From the NCBI GenBank assembly GCA_949287905.1, contig CASEHX010000001.1, positions 124,001-188,000 of the forward strand: a stretch of 64,000 bases of DNA, given 5' to 3'. The stretch's first letter is position 1, and each line of letters starts with the position of its first letter. This document shows, in pieces, positions 1-10,102 of the stretch. Made by a program: the position numbers and the translations under genes. This DNA comes from an uncultured Olsenella sp. GTDB taxonomy: Bacteria; Actinomycetota; Coriobacteriia; Coriobacteriales; Atopobiaceae. Below the pieces are notes generated by a model that was given only the letters and a program-made list of their open reading frames with translations, made no database searches and was not told where the DNA came from.

Positions 1-2
1 TC

Positions 3-1886
3 TGCGCGAAAGACCATGCGGGCAACAGGCGCTACTGGGACCTCACGCCCCATGGCGAGGAGGTTTACGTGTCTCACGTCGAGGGCGTCTCCAACCCGTC
101 GGTCTTTGACGGCGTCTATCCCGACTCCCTGCTGCAGGACACGGTCTTCCCCAGGCTCACGCTCACCGGTCCCGCCGCGGGCAGCTACAGCAGCGCGCCC
201 CAGACCGTCTCCCTGAGCGTCGAGGAGCTGAACGTCCCGATTCTCCAGACCTACGAGCCGGACCAGGCAGTGCTCACGGTGAGGCGGGTGGCAGGCGACG
301 CCTCCTCCGCTGCCACCACCTGGAGCCGTTCGGTGAGCCAGCTCGTCCATGCGGACGACATTACCCACATGCTCTCCGAGGTCCTCTCCGCCGACGGACG
401 CTACACCGTCTCGGCCCAGGTGAGAGATCCCGCCGGTAACCTTGCCACGGCCGAGCTCCCCGAGTTCACGGTCGATCGGACGGCGCCCGTCGTGGAGGTC
501 GTCTTTGACAACGACGACGTGCGCAACGGCAAGTACTACAAGGCCGCGCGCACCGCCACCATCACCGTGACCGAGCGCAACTTCGACCCGGCCCTCGTGG
601 CCATCGAGACAAGCGGCAGCGTGGGCGACTGGTCCACGAGCGGTGACGTTCACACCGTCACCGTCTCCTTCTCCACCGACGGCGCGTACGACCTCTCCGT
701 GAGCGGCACCGACATGGCAGGAAACGTCATGGAAGCGTACCGTGCGGACGAGTTCGTCATCGATCTCCAGGCGCCCGAGATCGCCTTCGACGGCGTCGAG
801 GGCCAGAGCGCCTACAACGACTCCGTCCGGCCGGTCATCGTCTTCACCGACGAGGCCAACTTCGATGCCGGCGGCATCTCCTACACGATCGAGGGCACCA
901 AGAACGGCGAGGTCGTCTACGAGACCTTCGTCTCCGATCAGGAGCGGGGCCAGACCGTCACCTATGCCGACTTCGCGCGAGAGCCCGATGTCGACGACAT
1001 CTACACGATCAGCGCCCGCGTGGTCGACCTCGCAGGCAACGAGGCCGAGGAATCGGTCACCTTCTCGGTCAACCGGTTTGGGTCCACCTTCCGTGTGGTG
1101 GACGCCGATTCGTATGCCAGAAACGACGGCTACCTGCTCGAAGGGCGCGAGGTCGTCGTCGAGGAGGTCAACGTGAGCGGCGTCGAGTCCGAGAGGCACG
1201 CCGTGACCGTCACCGAGGGTGCGAGCGTCTTCCAGCTCGCCCTCAACGAGGCCCCACAGCCCACCGGCTACACCATCGAGACCGGTGTGTCCGAGGACTC
1301 CGAGTCCAGCGGCTGGTCCGTCTACACCTATCGCATCCCTGCGGGAAACTTCGTGCGCGACGGACGCTATCACGTCTCCGTCAGGTCCGAGGACCTGGCG
1401 GCCAACATCAACACCAGCTCCAACTACTACGAGCGCGAGGCGGGCGGGACCGCTGCCGCCGAGGTCGACTTCATCCTCGACACCACCGATCCCGTGGTGA
1501 CGAGCCTGAACATCGAGGACGGTGCCGTCTATGAGACCGGTGCCTACGAGGGCGCCTTCACGGTCGTCGAGAACATCGGCGTGCGCGAGGTCGAGGTTCT
1601 CGTTGACGGCGAGGCCGTCGAGGTCATCGACGACGGCTACGGAAACTACCGCTTCAGGATCGAGGCCGCCCCCTTCACGTCGCGCAGCCTCTCCATCACG
1701 GCCACCGACCTCGCCGGCCGCACCGGCAGCGCCGGCGCCGACGACTTCCGCGTCACTGCCGACATCTTCGAGCTGCGGCTGCCGTGGGCCATCGCCGGCA
1801 TCGTCGCCGCTGTGGCCGCCTTCGGATGCCTGGCCTGCCTCTTCGCCATCAGGCGCAAGCGCGACGAGAGGGGTGCCCGTTCGTGA
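3..1886 (+). CDS. Surface-anchored protein with Ig-like repeats (5' end outside window)
   Basis: The frame is open from the first bases of the window, so the start lies upstream and only the C-terminal 627 residues are seen. The visible part is a chain of extracellular beta-sandwich segments. Their ends carry recurring signatures: DPAGNLA, DMAGNVM, DLAGNEA, DLAANIN and DLAGRTG. This is typical of bacterial Ig-like domains in adhesins and wall proteins. The protein ends with one hydrophobic helix (about 20 residues, starting LPWAIAGIV) followed by a basic tail, RRKRDERGARS. The C-terminus is therefore held by a membrane anchor rather than an LPXTG sorting signal. Ligand and role are unknown; adhesion or wall attachment is inference. 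The next gene starts 89 bp downstream and looks unrelated. Confidence 0.75.
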   Translation, partial: CAKDHAGNRRYWDLTPHGEEVYVSHVEGVSNPSVFDGVYPDSLLQDTVFPRLTLTGPAAGSYSSAPQTVSLSVEELNVPILQTYEPDQAVLTVRRVAGDASSAATTWSRSVSQLVHADDITHMLSEVLSADGRYTVSAQVRDPAGNLATAELPEFTVDRTAPVVEVVFDNDDVRNGKYYKAARTATITVTERNFDPALVAIETSGSVGDWSTSGDVHTVTVSFSTDGAYDLSVSGTDMAGNVMEAYRADEFVIDLQAPEIAFDGVEGQSAYNDSVRPVIVFTDEANFDAGGISYTIEGTKNGEVVYETFVSDQERGQTVTYADFAREPDVDDIYTISARVVDLAGNEAEESVTFSVNRFGSTFRVVDADSYARNDGYLLEGREVVVEEVNVSGVESERHAVTVTEGASVFQLALNEAPQPTGYTIETGVSEDSESSGWSVYTYRIPAGNFVRDGRYHVSVRSEDLAANINTSSNYYEREAGGTAAAEVDFILDTTDPVVTSLNIEDGAVYETGAYEGAFTVVENIGVREVEVLVDGEAVEVIDDGYGNYRFRIEAAPFTSRSLSITATDLAGRTGSAGADDFRVTADIFELRLPWAIAGIVAAVAAFGCLACLFAIRRKRDERGARS

Positions 1887-1975
1887 GAGCTTGGTTGGGA
1901 CCGGGGGGACAAACAGAGGGCGCCTCGTCGGCCGTGTTGTGCGAGAATTGCATGAGGTCGAGGAAAGGGGCACAC

Positions 1976-2890
1976 ATGGCCGAGAGGAACACGAGGGGCG
2001 AGAGGCGCGGACCGAGCCGCGCCGAGCAGGCCAAGCGTCACATCGCCGAGACGGACCGGCGTCATGCCGGGGAGATCTCGCGTGCGGTCGAGGAGACGCG
2101 TGTCTACGAGGGACTGCCCAAGGCCTCCGTCGAGGGCTGCGTGCCAACGGTGAGCGTGGTGGACGAGGACTCCGTCGCCGCCGTGCTCGCGCGCGGACGC
2201 GGACTTGCGTCTGCCTGCGACCTCGCGCTTCTCGACTTTGCGTCCTTCACCAACCCCGGTGGCGGCTACGATCGCGGCGCCTGGGCCCAGGAGGAGGCGC
2301 TCTGTGCCGAGAGCTTCCTGTTCAACGTGCTGCGCGAGAAGCGCGACTGGTACGGGGAGAACCGCCGCAAGTTCATCAACTGCAACCTCTATCGCAATCG
2401 CGCCCTCGTGGTGCCGAAGGTGCGCTTTGAGCGCGACGGCTACCACTCCTACGCCGACGTGATCGTTGCGGCGGCGCCCAACGCCCGCCGTGCCCGCGAG
2501 GAGTACCACGTGAGCGAGGAGGCCCTTGCCACCGCGCTGCGCGACCGCATCCGGCTGGTCATGGCGATCGCTGACGACCTGGGGCACGAGAAGCTGATCC
2601 TGGGCGCCTTTGGCTGCGGCGCCTTTGGCTGGGACGCGGCGACGGTGGCCGAGGCCTTCCGCGTCGAGCTCGCGAGCGGTGCGCACGCCGCGCGCGAGGT
2701 GATCTTTGCGATCCCGCGCGGGCGCTTCGACGAGAACCTCGAGGTCTTCTCGCATGCGCTCTCCACGTTCCCCGAGGCGAACGATGCCCCGTACGTGAGC
2801 CGTGCCGAGCTGGCGGCTCGTGCTGCCGAGTCCGTCGCTGCTGTGGAGGATGACGACGAGGACGAAGACGACTGGCGCAAGTACCTCTAG
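1976..2890 (+). CDS. TIGR02452-type macrodomain protein (PARG-like)
   Basis: 304 residues. Residues 93-107 read NPGGGYDRGAWAQEE. This is the GGG-X7-QEE signature of poly(ADP-ribose) glycohydrolases and the microbial DUF2263/TIGR02452 family, in which the second glutamate is catalytic. A C-terminal half with GAFGCGAFGWD fits the rest of the macrodomain fold. The expected activity is removal of ADP-ribose from proteins or another ADP-ribosylated substrate. The last 20 residues are very acidic (EDDDEDEDD). ATG 1976 was chosen because AAAGGGG lies 5 bp upstream; the same frame is open further upstream, but that part overlaps the previous gene. No ADP-ribosyltransferase, NUDIX or toxin gene is next to it, so the substrate cannot be inferred. 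Family is confident, physiological role is not. Confidence 0.82.
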   Translation: MAERNTRGERRGPSRAEQAKRHIAETDRRHAGEISRAVEETRVYEGLPKASVEGCVPTVSVVDEDSVAAVLARGRGLASACDLALLDFASFTNPGGGYDRGAWAQEEALCAESFLFNVLREKRDWYGENRRKFINCNLYRNRALVVPKVRFERDGYHSYADVIVAAAPNARRAREEYHVSEEALATALRDRIRLVMAIADDLGHEKLILGAFGCGAFGWDAATVAEAFRVELASGAHAAREVIFAIPRGRFDENLEVFSHALSTFPEANDAPYVSRAELAARAAESVAAVEDDDEDEDDWRKYL

Positions 2891-4783
<1,893 letters not shown>

Positions 4784-4863
4784 CGACGATAATGTCTGGC
4801 ATCTAGCCGGGAGGTCGGGTCCGGGGCCCGGCCGGGAGGGTCTTGCCGAGAGGGGCGGGTTCT

Positions 4864-5760
4864 GTGGACCTCAAGCGGGCACGCGAGGAGTACCTGAGCT
4901 ACCTTGCCGTGGAGCGGGGCAGCTCGCCCAACACCATCGCCGCCTATGGGCGCGACCTCGAGCGCTACGTTGCCTGGCTTGCCGAGCGCGGCGTGACCCA
5001 GCCGGACGGGGTCTCGCTCTCCCTGGTGGAGGGCTATGTCGCCGAGCTCAGCGGGAGCGGGCTCGCCGCCTCGTCGGTCGAGCGCGCGGCATCCTCCGTG
5101 AAGGGCTTCCATCGCTTCATGCTCTCCGACGAGATCGCGCGGACGCTGCCCACGGCCGACCTGCCCCTGCCGGCAAAGCCGCAGCGTCTTCCCGACGTCA
5201 TCTCGCGCGAGGACGCCGCGCGCCTGCTGGACCAGCCGTTCCCGGGCACGCCCGCCGGCCTGCGCGACCATGCGATCCTCGAGGTCCTCTACGGCTGCGG
5301 CCTGAGGGCGAGCGAGCTCGTGGGCCTCGACGAGCGCGCGGTCCTTCTCGACGAGGGGCTCCTGCGCGTCTTTGGCAAGGGCTCCAAGGAGCGGGTGGTC
5401 CCGATCATGGGGGCGGCGGCGGACGCGCTGGAGCGCTACCTGGAACGGGGGCGCGGCGCGCTCGCGGGGCGCAGGCCATGTGCCGCCGTGTTTCTCAACG
5501 CCAGGGGAGGGCGCATCTCCCGACAGTCGGTTCACTCGATCGTCGAGAAGTACGGGCGGGTTGCGGGCCTGCGCGGCCTGCACCCGCACACGCTGCGTCA
5601 CAGCTTTGCCACGCACCTGCTCGAGGGAGGGGCCGACCTGCGCGTGGTGCAGGAGCTGCTGGGGCACGCGAACATCGCCACGACCCAGCTCTACACGCAC
5701 CTCGACCGCAGCCACATCCGCCGGGTCTACCTCTCGGCCCATCCCCGCGCGGGGGTGTGA
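4864..5760 (+). CDS. xerD: Tyrosine recombinase XerD
   Basis: 298 residues, the usual XerC/XerD length. An N-terminal SAM-like core-binding domain (about 1-90) is followed by the catalytic domain. The catalytic set is visible: Arg in GCGLRASEL, Lys in GKGSKER, HTLRHSFATHLL (His-x-x-Arg), His in LLGHANI, and the tyrosine nucleophile in TTQLYTHLD. The expected role is resolution of chromosome dimers at dif with FtsK. Position between pyrG and the division cluster, with no phage genes around it, argues for a housekeeping Xer rather than an integrase. GTG 4864 was chosen; GAGAGGGG lies about 9 bp upstream. The TTG at 4843 has its purine run only 2 bp away. XerC versus XerD cannot be settled from one protein. 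Confidence 0.88.
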   Translation: MDLKRAREEYLSYLAVERGSSPNTIAAYGRDLERYVAWLAERGVTQPDGVSLSLVEGYVAELSGSGLAASSVERAASSVKGFHRFMLSDEIARTLPTADLPLPAKPQRLPDVISREDAARLLDQPFPGTPAGLRDHAILEVLYGCGLRASELVGLDERAVLLDEGLLRVFGKGSKERVVPIMGAAADALERYLERGRGALAGRRPCAAVFLNARGGRISRQSVHSIVEKYGRVAGLRGLHPHTLRHSFATHLLEGGADLRVVQELLGHANIATTQLYTHLDRSHIRRVYLSAHPRAGV

Positions 5761-6021
5761 CGCACCGCCCGCTCCGGGGCGCGAAGACGCGCTCGCGCCG
5801 GAGCGTGAGGCCCCGCTCGCCCCAAGACCGCGGCAAGGTGCGTGGGGCCCGGGGCGCCCGTGGCCGCATGGCCTTGAGGCGAAATCCCACGAACACGCGT
5901 CCGCATTTTCACCACAGCGACACAAACGAGGTCCGTCGTTGTGCCTCGTTTCGGCAGCGCCCGCTACATCTGGGGGTCCAGATTGGCGTGAGGCCGCCCG
6001 CACCCAGTTTTCAACCGCAAG
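5761..6021. other. Intergenic region between xerD and the mraZ operator
   Basis: No gene seen. After the xerD stop there is a hairpin with CGCTCCGG (5770-5777) pairing with CCGGAGCG (5798-5805), but no T-run. A second hairpin has AAACGAGG (5924-5931) pairing with CCTCGTTT (5944-5951) across 12 bases. Composition becomes AT-richer from about 5880 towards the mraZ promoter. Confidence 0.5.
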
Positions 6022-6055
6022 GTGTAGGAAAGTGTTTTTCTGTGTAGCAAAGTGT
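6022..6055 (+). promoter_or_regulatory. MraZ operator: four GTGT boxes with 10-bp phasing
   Basis: GTGT occurs at 6022, 6032, 6042 and 6052, exactly one per 10 bp. MraZ is known to bind short GTG-containing direct repeats with a 5-bp gap (10-bp period) in front of its own operon and to repress it. The array ends about 12 bp before the candidate -10 TATAGT at 6067-6072, so bound protein would cover the -35 zone. This supports autoregulation of the whole mraZ-murG cluster. Confidence 0.85.
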
Positions 6056-6066
6056 GGCGCATGGCG

Positions 6067-6072
6067 TATAGT
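6067..6072 (+). promoter_or_regulatory. Candidate -10 box of the mraZ (dcw) promoter
   Basis: TATAGT, 53 bp before the mraZ ATG. No clear -35 hexamer is visible; the -35 position is occupied by the GTGT array. Confidence 0.5.
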
Positions 6073-6125
6073 AGTCACACGCTCCGTTCGGGGGTGAGGT
6101 TTTCGTCTCTCGAGGGGAGGGTGAC

Positions 6126-6584
6126 ATGCTTGCCGGATCGTATCCGATGCTCGTGGATGCCAAGGCGCGCGTCACGCTTCCCGCAGTCTTCCGCAAGCAA
6201 CTCGTGGACGGCGACAAGAAGACGATATACCTTGTTCCGCTCAACGGCTGCGTGAACGGCTTCACTCCCGAGGGTTTCGAGGCGTACGTCGACGGCCTCT
6301 TCGAGTACGGCGACAACCACTTCGACCCTCGCAGCCGTGACGACGTTCGCCTGAAGACCGGTCTTTGGGCTCGTGCGGTGGAGGTCGACATTGACTCCGC
6401 CGGCCGCGTTGCCCTTGGCAAGCTCGACGCCAGCAAGGCTGGCACGCGCGAGAAGCTCGGTCTCACGGCAGACGTCACGGTGGTGGGCGCCGGGGATCAC
6501 TTCGAGGTGTGGAACACCGAGAGGTGGAACGCGACGCAGGAGAGCCTCGAGGACAACCTCGACGCGCTTCTCTTCCACGACTAA
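6126..6584 (+). CDS. mraZ: Transcriptional regulator MraZ
   Basis: 152 residues, the usual length. Two AbrB-like half-domains each carry the family's D-x-x-x-R signature: DAKAR near residue 12 and DSAGR near residue 92. In known systems MraZ forms a ring-shaped oligomer that binds GTG-type direct repeats upstream of its own operon and represses division and wall genes. Such repeats are present at 6022-6055. ATG 6126 follows GGGAGGG. It is the first gene of a tight codirectional cluster; rsmH begins 18 bp after its stop. Confidence 0.95.
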   Translation: MLAGSYPMLVDAKARVTLPAVFRKQLVDGDKKTIYLVPLNGCVNGFTPEGFEAYVDGLFEYGDNHFDPRSRDDVRLKTGLWARAVEVDIDSAGRVALGKLDASKAGTREKLGLTADVTVVGAGDHFEVWNTERWNATQESLEDNLDALLFHD

Positions 6585-6602
6585 CGGCAGGGGGTGAGGG
6601 TC

Positions 6603-7562
6603 TTGACAGCAGAATATCGGCACGTACCCGTGATGCTCGCCGAGGTTCTCTCCGAGCTCGACCCCCAGGTGGGGGACGTGGTGTGCGACTGCACCCTCGG
6701 AGGTGCGGGCCACACCGTGGAGCTGGCGAAGCGCGTGGCGCCGGACGGCCTGTCGATCGGAATCGACCAGGACGACATGGCGCTTGCGGCGGCGACCGAG
6801 CGCCTCGCGCGCGAGGTCCCCGAGGCGAGCACGCTTCTCCTCAAGGGCAACTTCGGCGACCTCGACGACCTTCTCGTCGAGGCGGAGGTCCCCGGGGTCG
6901 ACTGCTTTCTCTTCGACCTCGGCGTCTCCTCGCCACAGCTCGATATCCCGGAGCGCGGCTTCTCGTACCACGAGGACGCTCCGCTCGATATGCGCATGAA
7001 TTCGGGTAACCACACCCTTACCGCAGCTGAGGTCGTGAACACCTACAACGAAGCAGACCTCGCCCGAATCCTTCGCGTCTATGGTGACGAGCGCTTTGCC
7101 TCCCGCATCGCCAAGAGAATCGTGGCAAGGCGGGCAAAGGAGCCCATCGAGACCACGCTCCAGCTCGTGGACGTGATCAAGGAGGCGATTCCCGCGGCGG
7201 CGAGAAGGACGGGCGGACATCCGGCAAGGCGCACCTTCCAGGCGCTGCGCATCGAGGTCAACCACGAGCTCGACGTCCTGGACCAGGGCCTCAGGGCGGC
7301 CATTCGCTGGGCCAACCCGGGTGGGAGGATCTGCGTGATCTCCTACCACTCGCTCGAGGACCGGATCGTGAAGCACGTCTTCTCGGAGCTCTCGCAGGGG
7401 TGCACCTGCCCACCGGACCTTCCGGTGTGCGTGTGCGGTCACGTGCCGATAGTCGACGTCAGGACGAGGAAGCCCCTCGTTGCGTCTGACGAGGAGGTGG
7501 CGGCCAACCCGAGGTCGCGAAGCGCCCTCATGCGCGTGGCGGTCAAGCTCGACGTCGCGTAG
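6603..7562 (+). CDS. rsmH: 16S rRNA (cytosine1402-N4)-methyltransferase RsmH
   Basis: About 319 residues. SAM-dependent N4-methylation of C1402 in the ribosomal P site. Seen: HVPVMLAEVL at the N-terminus, the SAM motif CTLGGAGHT, FDLGVSSPQLD, ERGFSY, the substrate-side RRTFQALRIEVN, and SYHSLEDRIVK near the C-terminus, all family hallmarks. TTG 6603 was chosen because the purine run GGGGGTGAGGG precedes it. The GTG at 6594 sits inside that run and would lack a spaced ribosome site. Second gene of the dcw cluster. Confidence 0.95.
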   Translation: MTAEYRHVPVMLAEVLSELDPQVGDVVCDCTLGGAGHTVELAKRVAPDGLSIGIDQDDMALAAATERLAREVPEASTLLLKGNFGDLDDLLVEAEVPGVDCFLFDLGVSSPQLDIPERGFSYHEDAPLDMRMNSGNHTLTAAEVVNTYNEADLARILRVYGDERFASRIAKRIVARRAKEPIETTLQLVDVIKEAIPAAARRTGGHPARRTFQALRIEVNHELDVLDQGLRAAIRWANPGGRICVISYHSLEDRIVKHVFSELSQGCTCPPDLPVCVCGHVPIVDVRTRKPLVASDEEVAANPRSRSALMRVAVKLDVA

Positions 7563-7794
7563 CGGGGGACGGCAAGGAGTAGCCGGCGAGAGCCGTCTAC
7601 ATAGGAAGAAACGAAGCAGCAACGCAGAACATCGCAGCTCAAACGCACTACCAACGAAGACTAAACGCAGTGTCAACCAACACTGGACCAACCATCAGCC
7701 ACGCTGGGGACAAAGCGTCGACCAACCCGCAAGTTTCCAGCGCAGCGCAGGCAAGAATCAGAAACGGCGGCAGCCGGTGAAGCGAGGACGTGTC
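7563..7794 (+). other. A-rich spacer between rsmH and ftsL
   Basis: 232 bp inside an otherwise tightly packed operon. From about 7600 to 7760 it is clearly poorer in GC and richer in A than its neighbours. The ftsL frame stays open through it and would encode a Lys/Arg/Gln/Asn/Ser-rich stretch, but it contains no start codon except GTG 7777. I see no terminator or recognisable structured RNA. Confidence 0.4.
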
Positions 7795-8292
7795 ATGAGG
7801 TACCAGGGATCTGAGGCATACAAGCTGGATGGGGCCGAGAGGAGGCGCGAGCGCCGCCAGGCGAAGAGCGCGCCCTCCTTTGAGGTCGTTTCCGGCGGCG
7901 GGCTTGACGCCCGCGCCCGTGCCGGCGTCTCTCCTGAGTTCGTGGCGCGCGTTCGCACCGTCCTCATCGTCGCTGCCGCGCTCATCGCCCTCGGCATGGC
8001 CCGCGTCGCCCTCTCATCTGCCACGGTGACGCTCCTGAGCGCCAACTCCGAGCTTTCCGCGCAGGTCGAGGAGACGGAGTCTCTTAACGAGCAGTTGAGG
8101 ATTCAGCGCTCCGCCCTCCTGAGCAACTCGCGCATCTCTCGCATCGCGACGCAGAACTACGGCATGATCCTCACGAACGACTACGTGACGGTCGACCTCG
8201 ACGCCGACCCCGCCGAGGAGGCCGCCCAGCCGTCCGATGGTGATGCTGCGCAGACGACGGATGTCGCCGCCCCTCAGGCTGACCTGTCGTAG
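7795..8292 (+). CDS. ftsL: FtsL-like division protein
   Basis: 165 residues: a basic N-terminal cytoplasmic part of about 50 residues, one membrane helix (VLIVAAALIALGMARVAL), then a heptad-patterned segment (NSELSAQVEETESLNEQLRIQ) and an acidic Ala/Asp-rich tail. Size, topology and place between rsmH and ftsI match FtsL/septum initiator proteins, which form a coiled coil with DivIC/FtsB and activate FtsW-FtsI. Sequence is poorly conserved in this family, so the call rests on topology and position. ATG 7795 has GCGAGG about 7 bp upstream; GTG 7777 is an alternative that adds six residues. Confidence 0.75.
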   Translation: MRYQGSEAYKLDGAERRRERRQAKSAPSFEVVSGGGLDARARAGVSPEFVARVRTVLIVAAALIALGMARVALSSATVTLLSANSELSAQVEETESLNEQLRIQRSALLSNSRISRIATQNYGMILTNDYVTVDLDADPAEEAAQPSDGDAAQTTDVAAPQADLS

Positions 8293-8303
8293 ACTTCTGT
8301 CCC

Positions 8304-10088
8304 GTGAGACACAGGGACCAACAGAGCCGCGCCAAACGGCGCAACCAGTCGGAGGCCTCGTATGACGAGGCCTCTCGTGCGCGTTATCGCGTGAGGGCGT
8401 CTCGCCCCGGCGGTTCGGGCGAGGGCGGCTCCGACCGCGGCCTCACCCTCACGCGCCGCGTCTTCCTGGGCATCATGGGCGCCCTTGCGGCCCGTCTCGC
8501 CTGGCTCCAGGTGATCGACGCCCCCAACCTCGCCGCGGGGGCGCGCGCCCAGACCTCCAACAAGGTGACGCTCCAGGCAAAGCGCGGGACCATCTACGAC
8601 CGCAACGGCAACGCGCTCGCCGTGAGCGTGGAGTGCAAGACGATCTACGCAAACCCCCGGGAGATCTCCGACCCCTCCGGCGTCTCGAACGTCCTCGTCG
8701 ACGTCCTCGGCGGCGAGAAGTCCGACTACATGGACCTCCTCACGCAGGACACGACCTTCATCTACATCTCCCGCCAGGTGGACCAGGAGGTCGCCGACGA
8801 GCTCTCCGACCGTCTCTCCGCTGGCGAGCTCACGGGCGTCTACTTCCTCCCCGACATGAAGCGCGTCTACCCCTACGGCAATGTCGGCGCCCAGATTATC
8901 GGCTTCGTGGGCGTTGACGGCGCCGGCCTCTCCGGCCTGGAGCTCTACTACGACGACGTCCTCACCGGCGTCGACGGCGAGATGCTCTTCGAGACGGGCC
9001 GCGACGGCACCCCGGTCGCCGGCGGCGCCTCCGAGGTCACCGAGGCCGTCGACGGCACCGACCTCGTCCTCGGGCTCGACGTCGACCTCCAGGAGAGCGC
9101 GGAGCGCATCATCGAGGAGGCCGTCGAGACCTACTCCGCCACCTCGGGCTCGATCATGCTCACCGACCCCCGCACCGGCGAGATCATCGCCGCGTGCTCC
9201 ACGCCCCTCGCGGACCTCTCGAACCTCACGGACTACGAGGCGCTCAACCTCAAGCTCGTCTCGAGCACGCGCGAGCCCGGCTCGATCTTCAAGGTCATCA
9301 CGACCTCCATCGGCATCGAGAACGGCCTCTTCGACAAGGACACCGTCTACTACGTGCCCGCGCGCGTCCTGGTGGGCAGCGACTACGTCACCGACGTCGA
9401 CTACCGAAGCTACGACATGGAGATGACCGTCACCGAGATGATGCGTCGCTCGTCCAACACCGCCATGGCGATGCTCGCTCAGGACGTCATCGGAGCCGAC
9501 GCCTTCTCGGAGGGCATCGCCCGCTTCGGAATCGGCAAGAAGACCGGGATCGACTTCCCCGGCGAGGTCGAGGGACTCGTGCGCCAGCCCGAGGACTACG
9601 ACGGGGCGACCCTCGGCTCGATGGGCTTTGGCCAGGGCCTCGCGTTCCCGATGGTCCAGATCGTGCGCGCCTACGGCGCCGTGGCCAACGGCGGGACGCT
9701 GCTCACGCCGCACTTCGTGACGCACCGCGGCGAGGAGAAGGTCACGTGGCCCGAGGGAGACACGATCATCTCGGAGGACACCCGCGCGCAGGAGATCGAG
9801 ATGATGCGCGTCGTCATGACCGAGGGTACGGGCACCAACGCGCAGGTCGAGGGTTACGATTTCGCGGGCAAGACCGGCACGGGCGAGCAGGCCGCCGAGA
9901 CGGGCGGCTACCTCGCCAACTCCTTCGTCTCGTCCGTGTGCGGATTCGCCAACGCCGACGACCCGCAGATCCTCGTCTACGTGGGTCTCGACGGCACCCC
10001 CTATCACTCGTCTGAGTCGACTGCGCACGCCTTCCACGACATAGCGCAGCAGGCATGTACCGTCCTGGGCATTCAGCCCGTATCGTGA
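8304..10088 (+). CDS. ftsI: Class B penicillin-binding protein (FtsI/PBP2-type transpeptidase)
   Basis: 594 residues. Cross-links septal peptidoglycan with FtsW. A basic cytoplasmic start, one membrane helix around residues 50-70 (VFLGIMGALAARLAWL), a dimerisation domain beginning KRGTIYDRNGNALA, and the transpeptidase domain. Active-site motifs: SIFK (Ser327, Lys330), SSN in RRSSNTAM, and KTG in GKTGTGEQ (Lys523). No PASTA repeats at the C-terminus. GTG start 11 bp after ftsL; the Shine-Dalgarno is weak, suggesting translational coupling. Fourth gene of the dcw cluster. Confidence 0.93.
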   Translation: MRHRDQQSRAKRRNQSEASYDEASRARYRVRASRPGGSGEGGSDRGLTLTRRVFLGIMGALAARLAWLQVIDAPNLAAGARAQTSNKVTLQAKRGTIYDRNGNALAVSVECKTIYANPREISDPSGVSNVLVDVLGGEKSDYMDLLTQDTTFIYISRQVDQEVADELSDRLSAGELTGVYFLPDMKRVYPYGNVGAQIIGFVGVDGAGLSGLELYYDDVLTGVDGEMLFETGRDGTPVAGGASEVTEAVDGTDLVLGLDVDLQESAERIIEEAVETYSATSGSIMLTDPRTGEIIAACSTPLADLSNLTDYEALNLKLVSSTREPGSIFKVITTSIGIENGLFDKDTVYYVPARVLVGSDYVTDVDYRSYDMEMTVTEMMRRSSNTAMAMLAQDVIGADAFSEGIARFGIGKKTGIDFPGEVEGLVRQPEDYDGATLGSMGFGQGLAFPMVQIVRAYGAVANGGTLLTPHFVTHRGEEKVTWPEGDTIISEDTRAQEIEMMRVVMTEGTGTNAQVEGYDFAGKTGTGEQAAETGGYLANSFVSSVCGFANADDPQILVYVGLDGTPYHSSESTAHAFHDIAQQACTVLGIQPVS

Positions 10089-10102
10089 GCGGAGATCAGA
10101 GC

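Noticed and set aside
7480..7794. N-terminal extension of FtsL through the A-rich spacer
   Set aside because: No start codon between the end of rsmH and GTG 7777. Starting inside rsmH would give an unlikely 105-residue basic addition.
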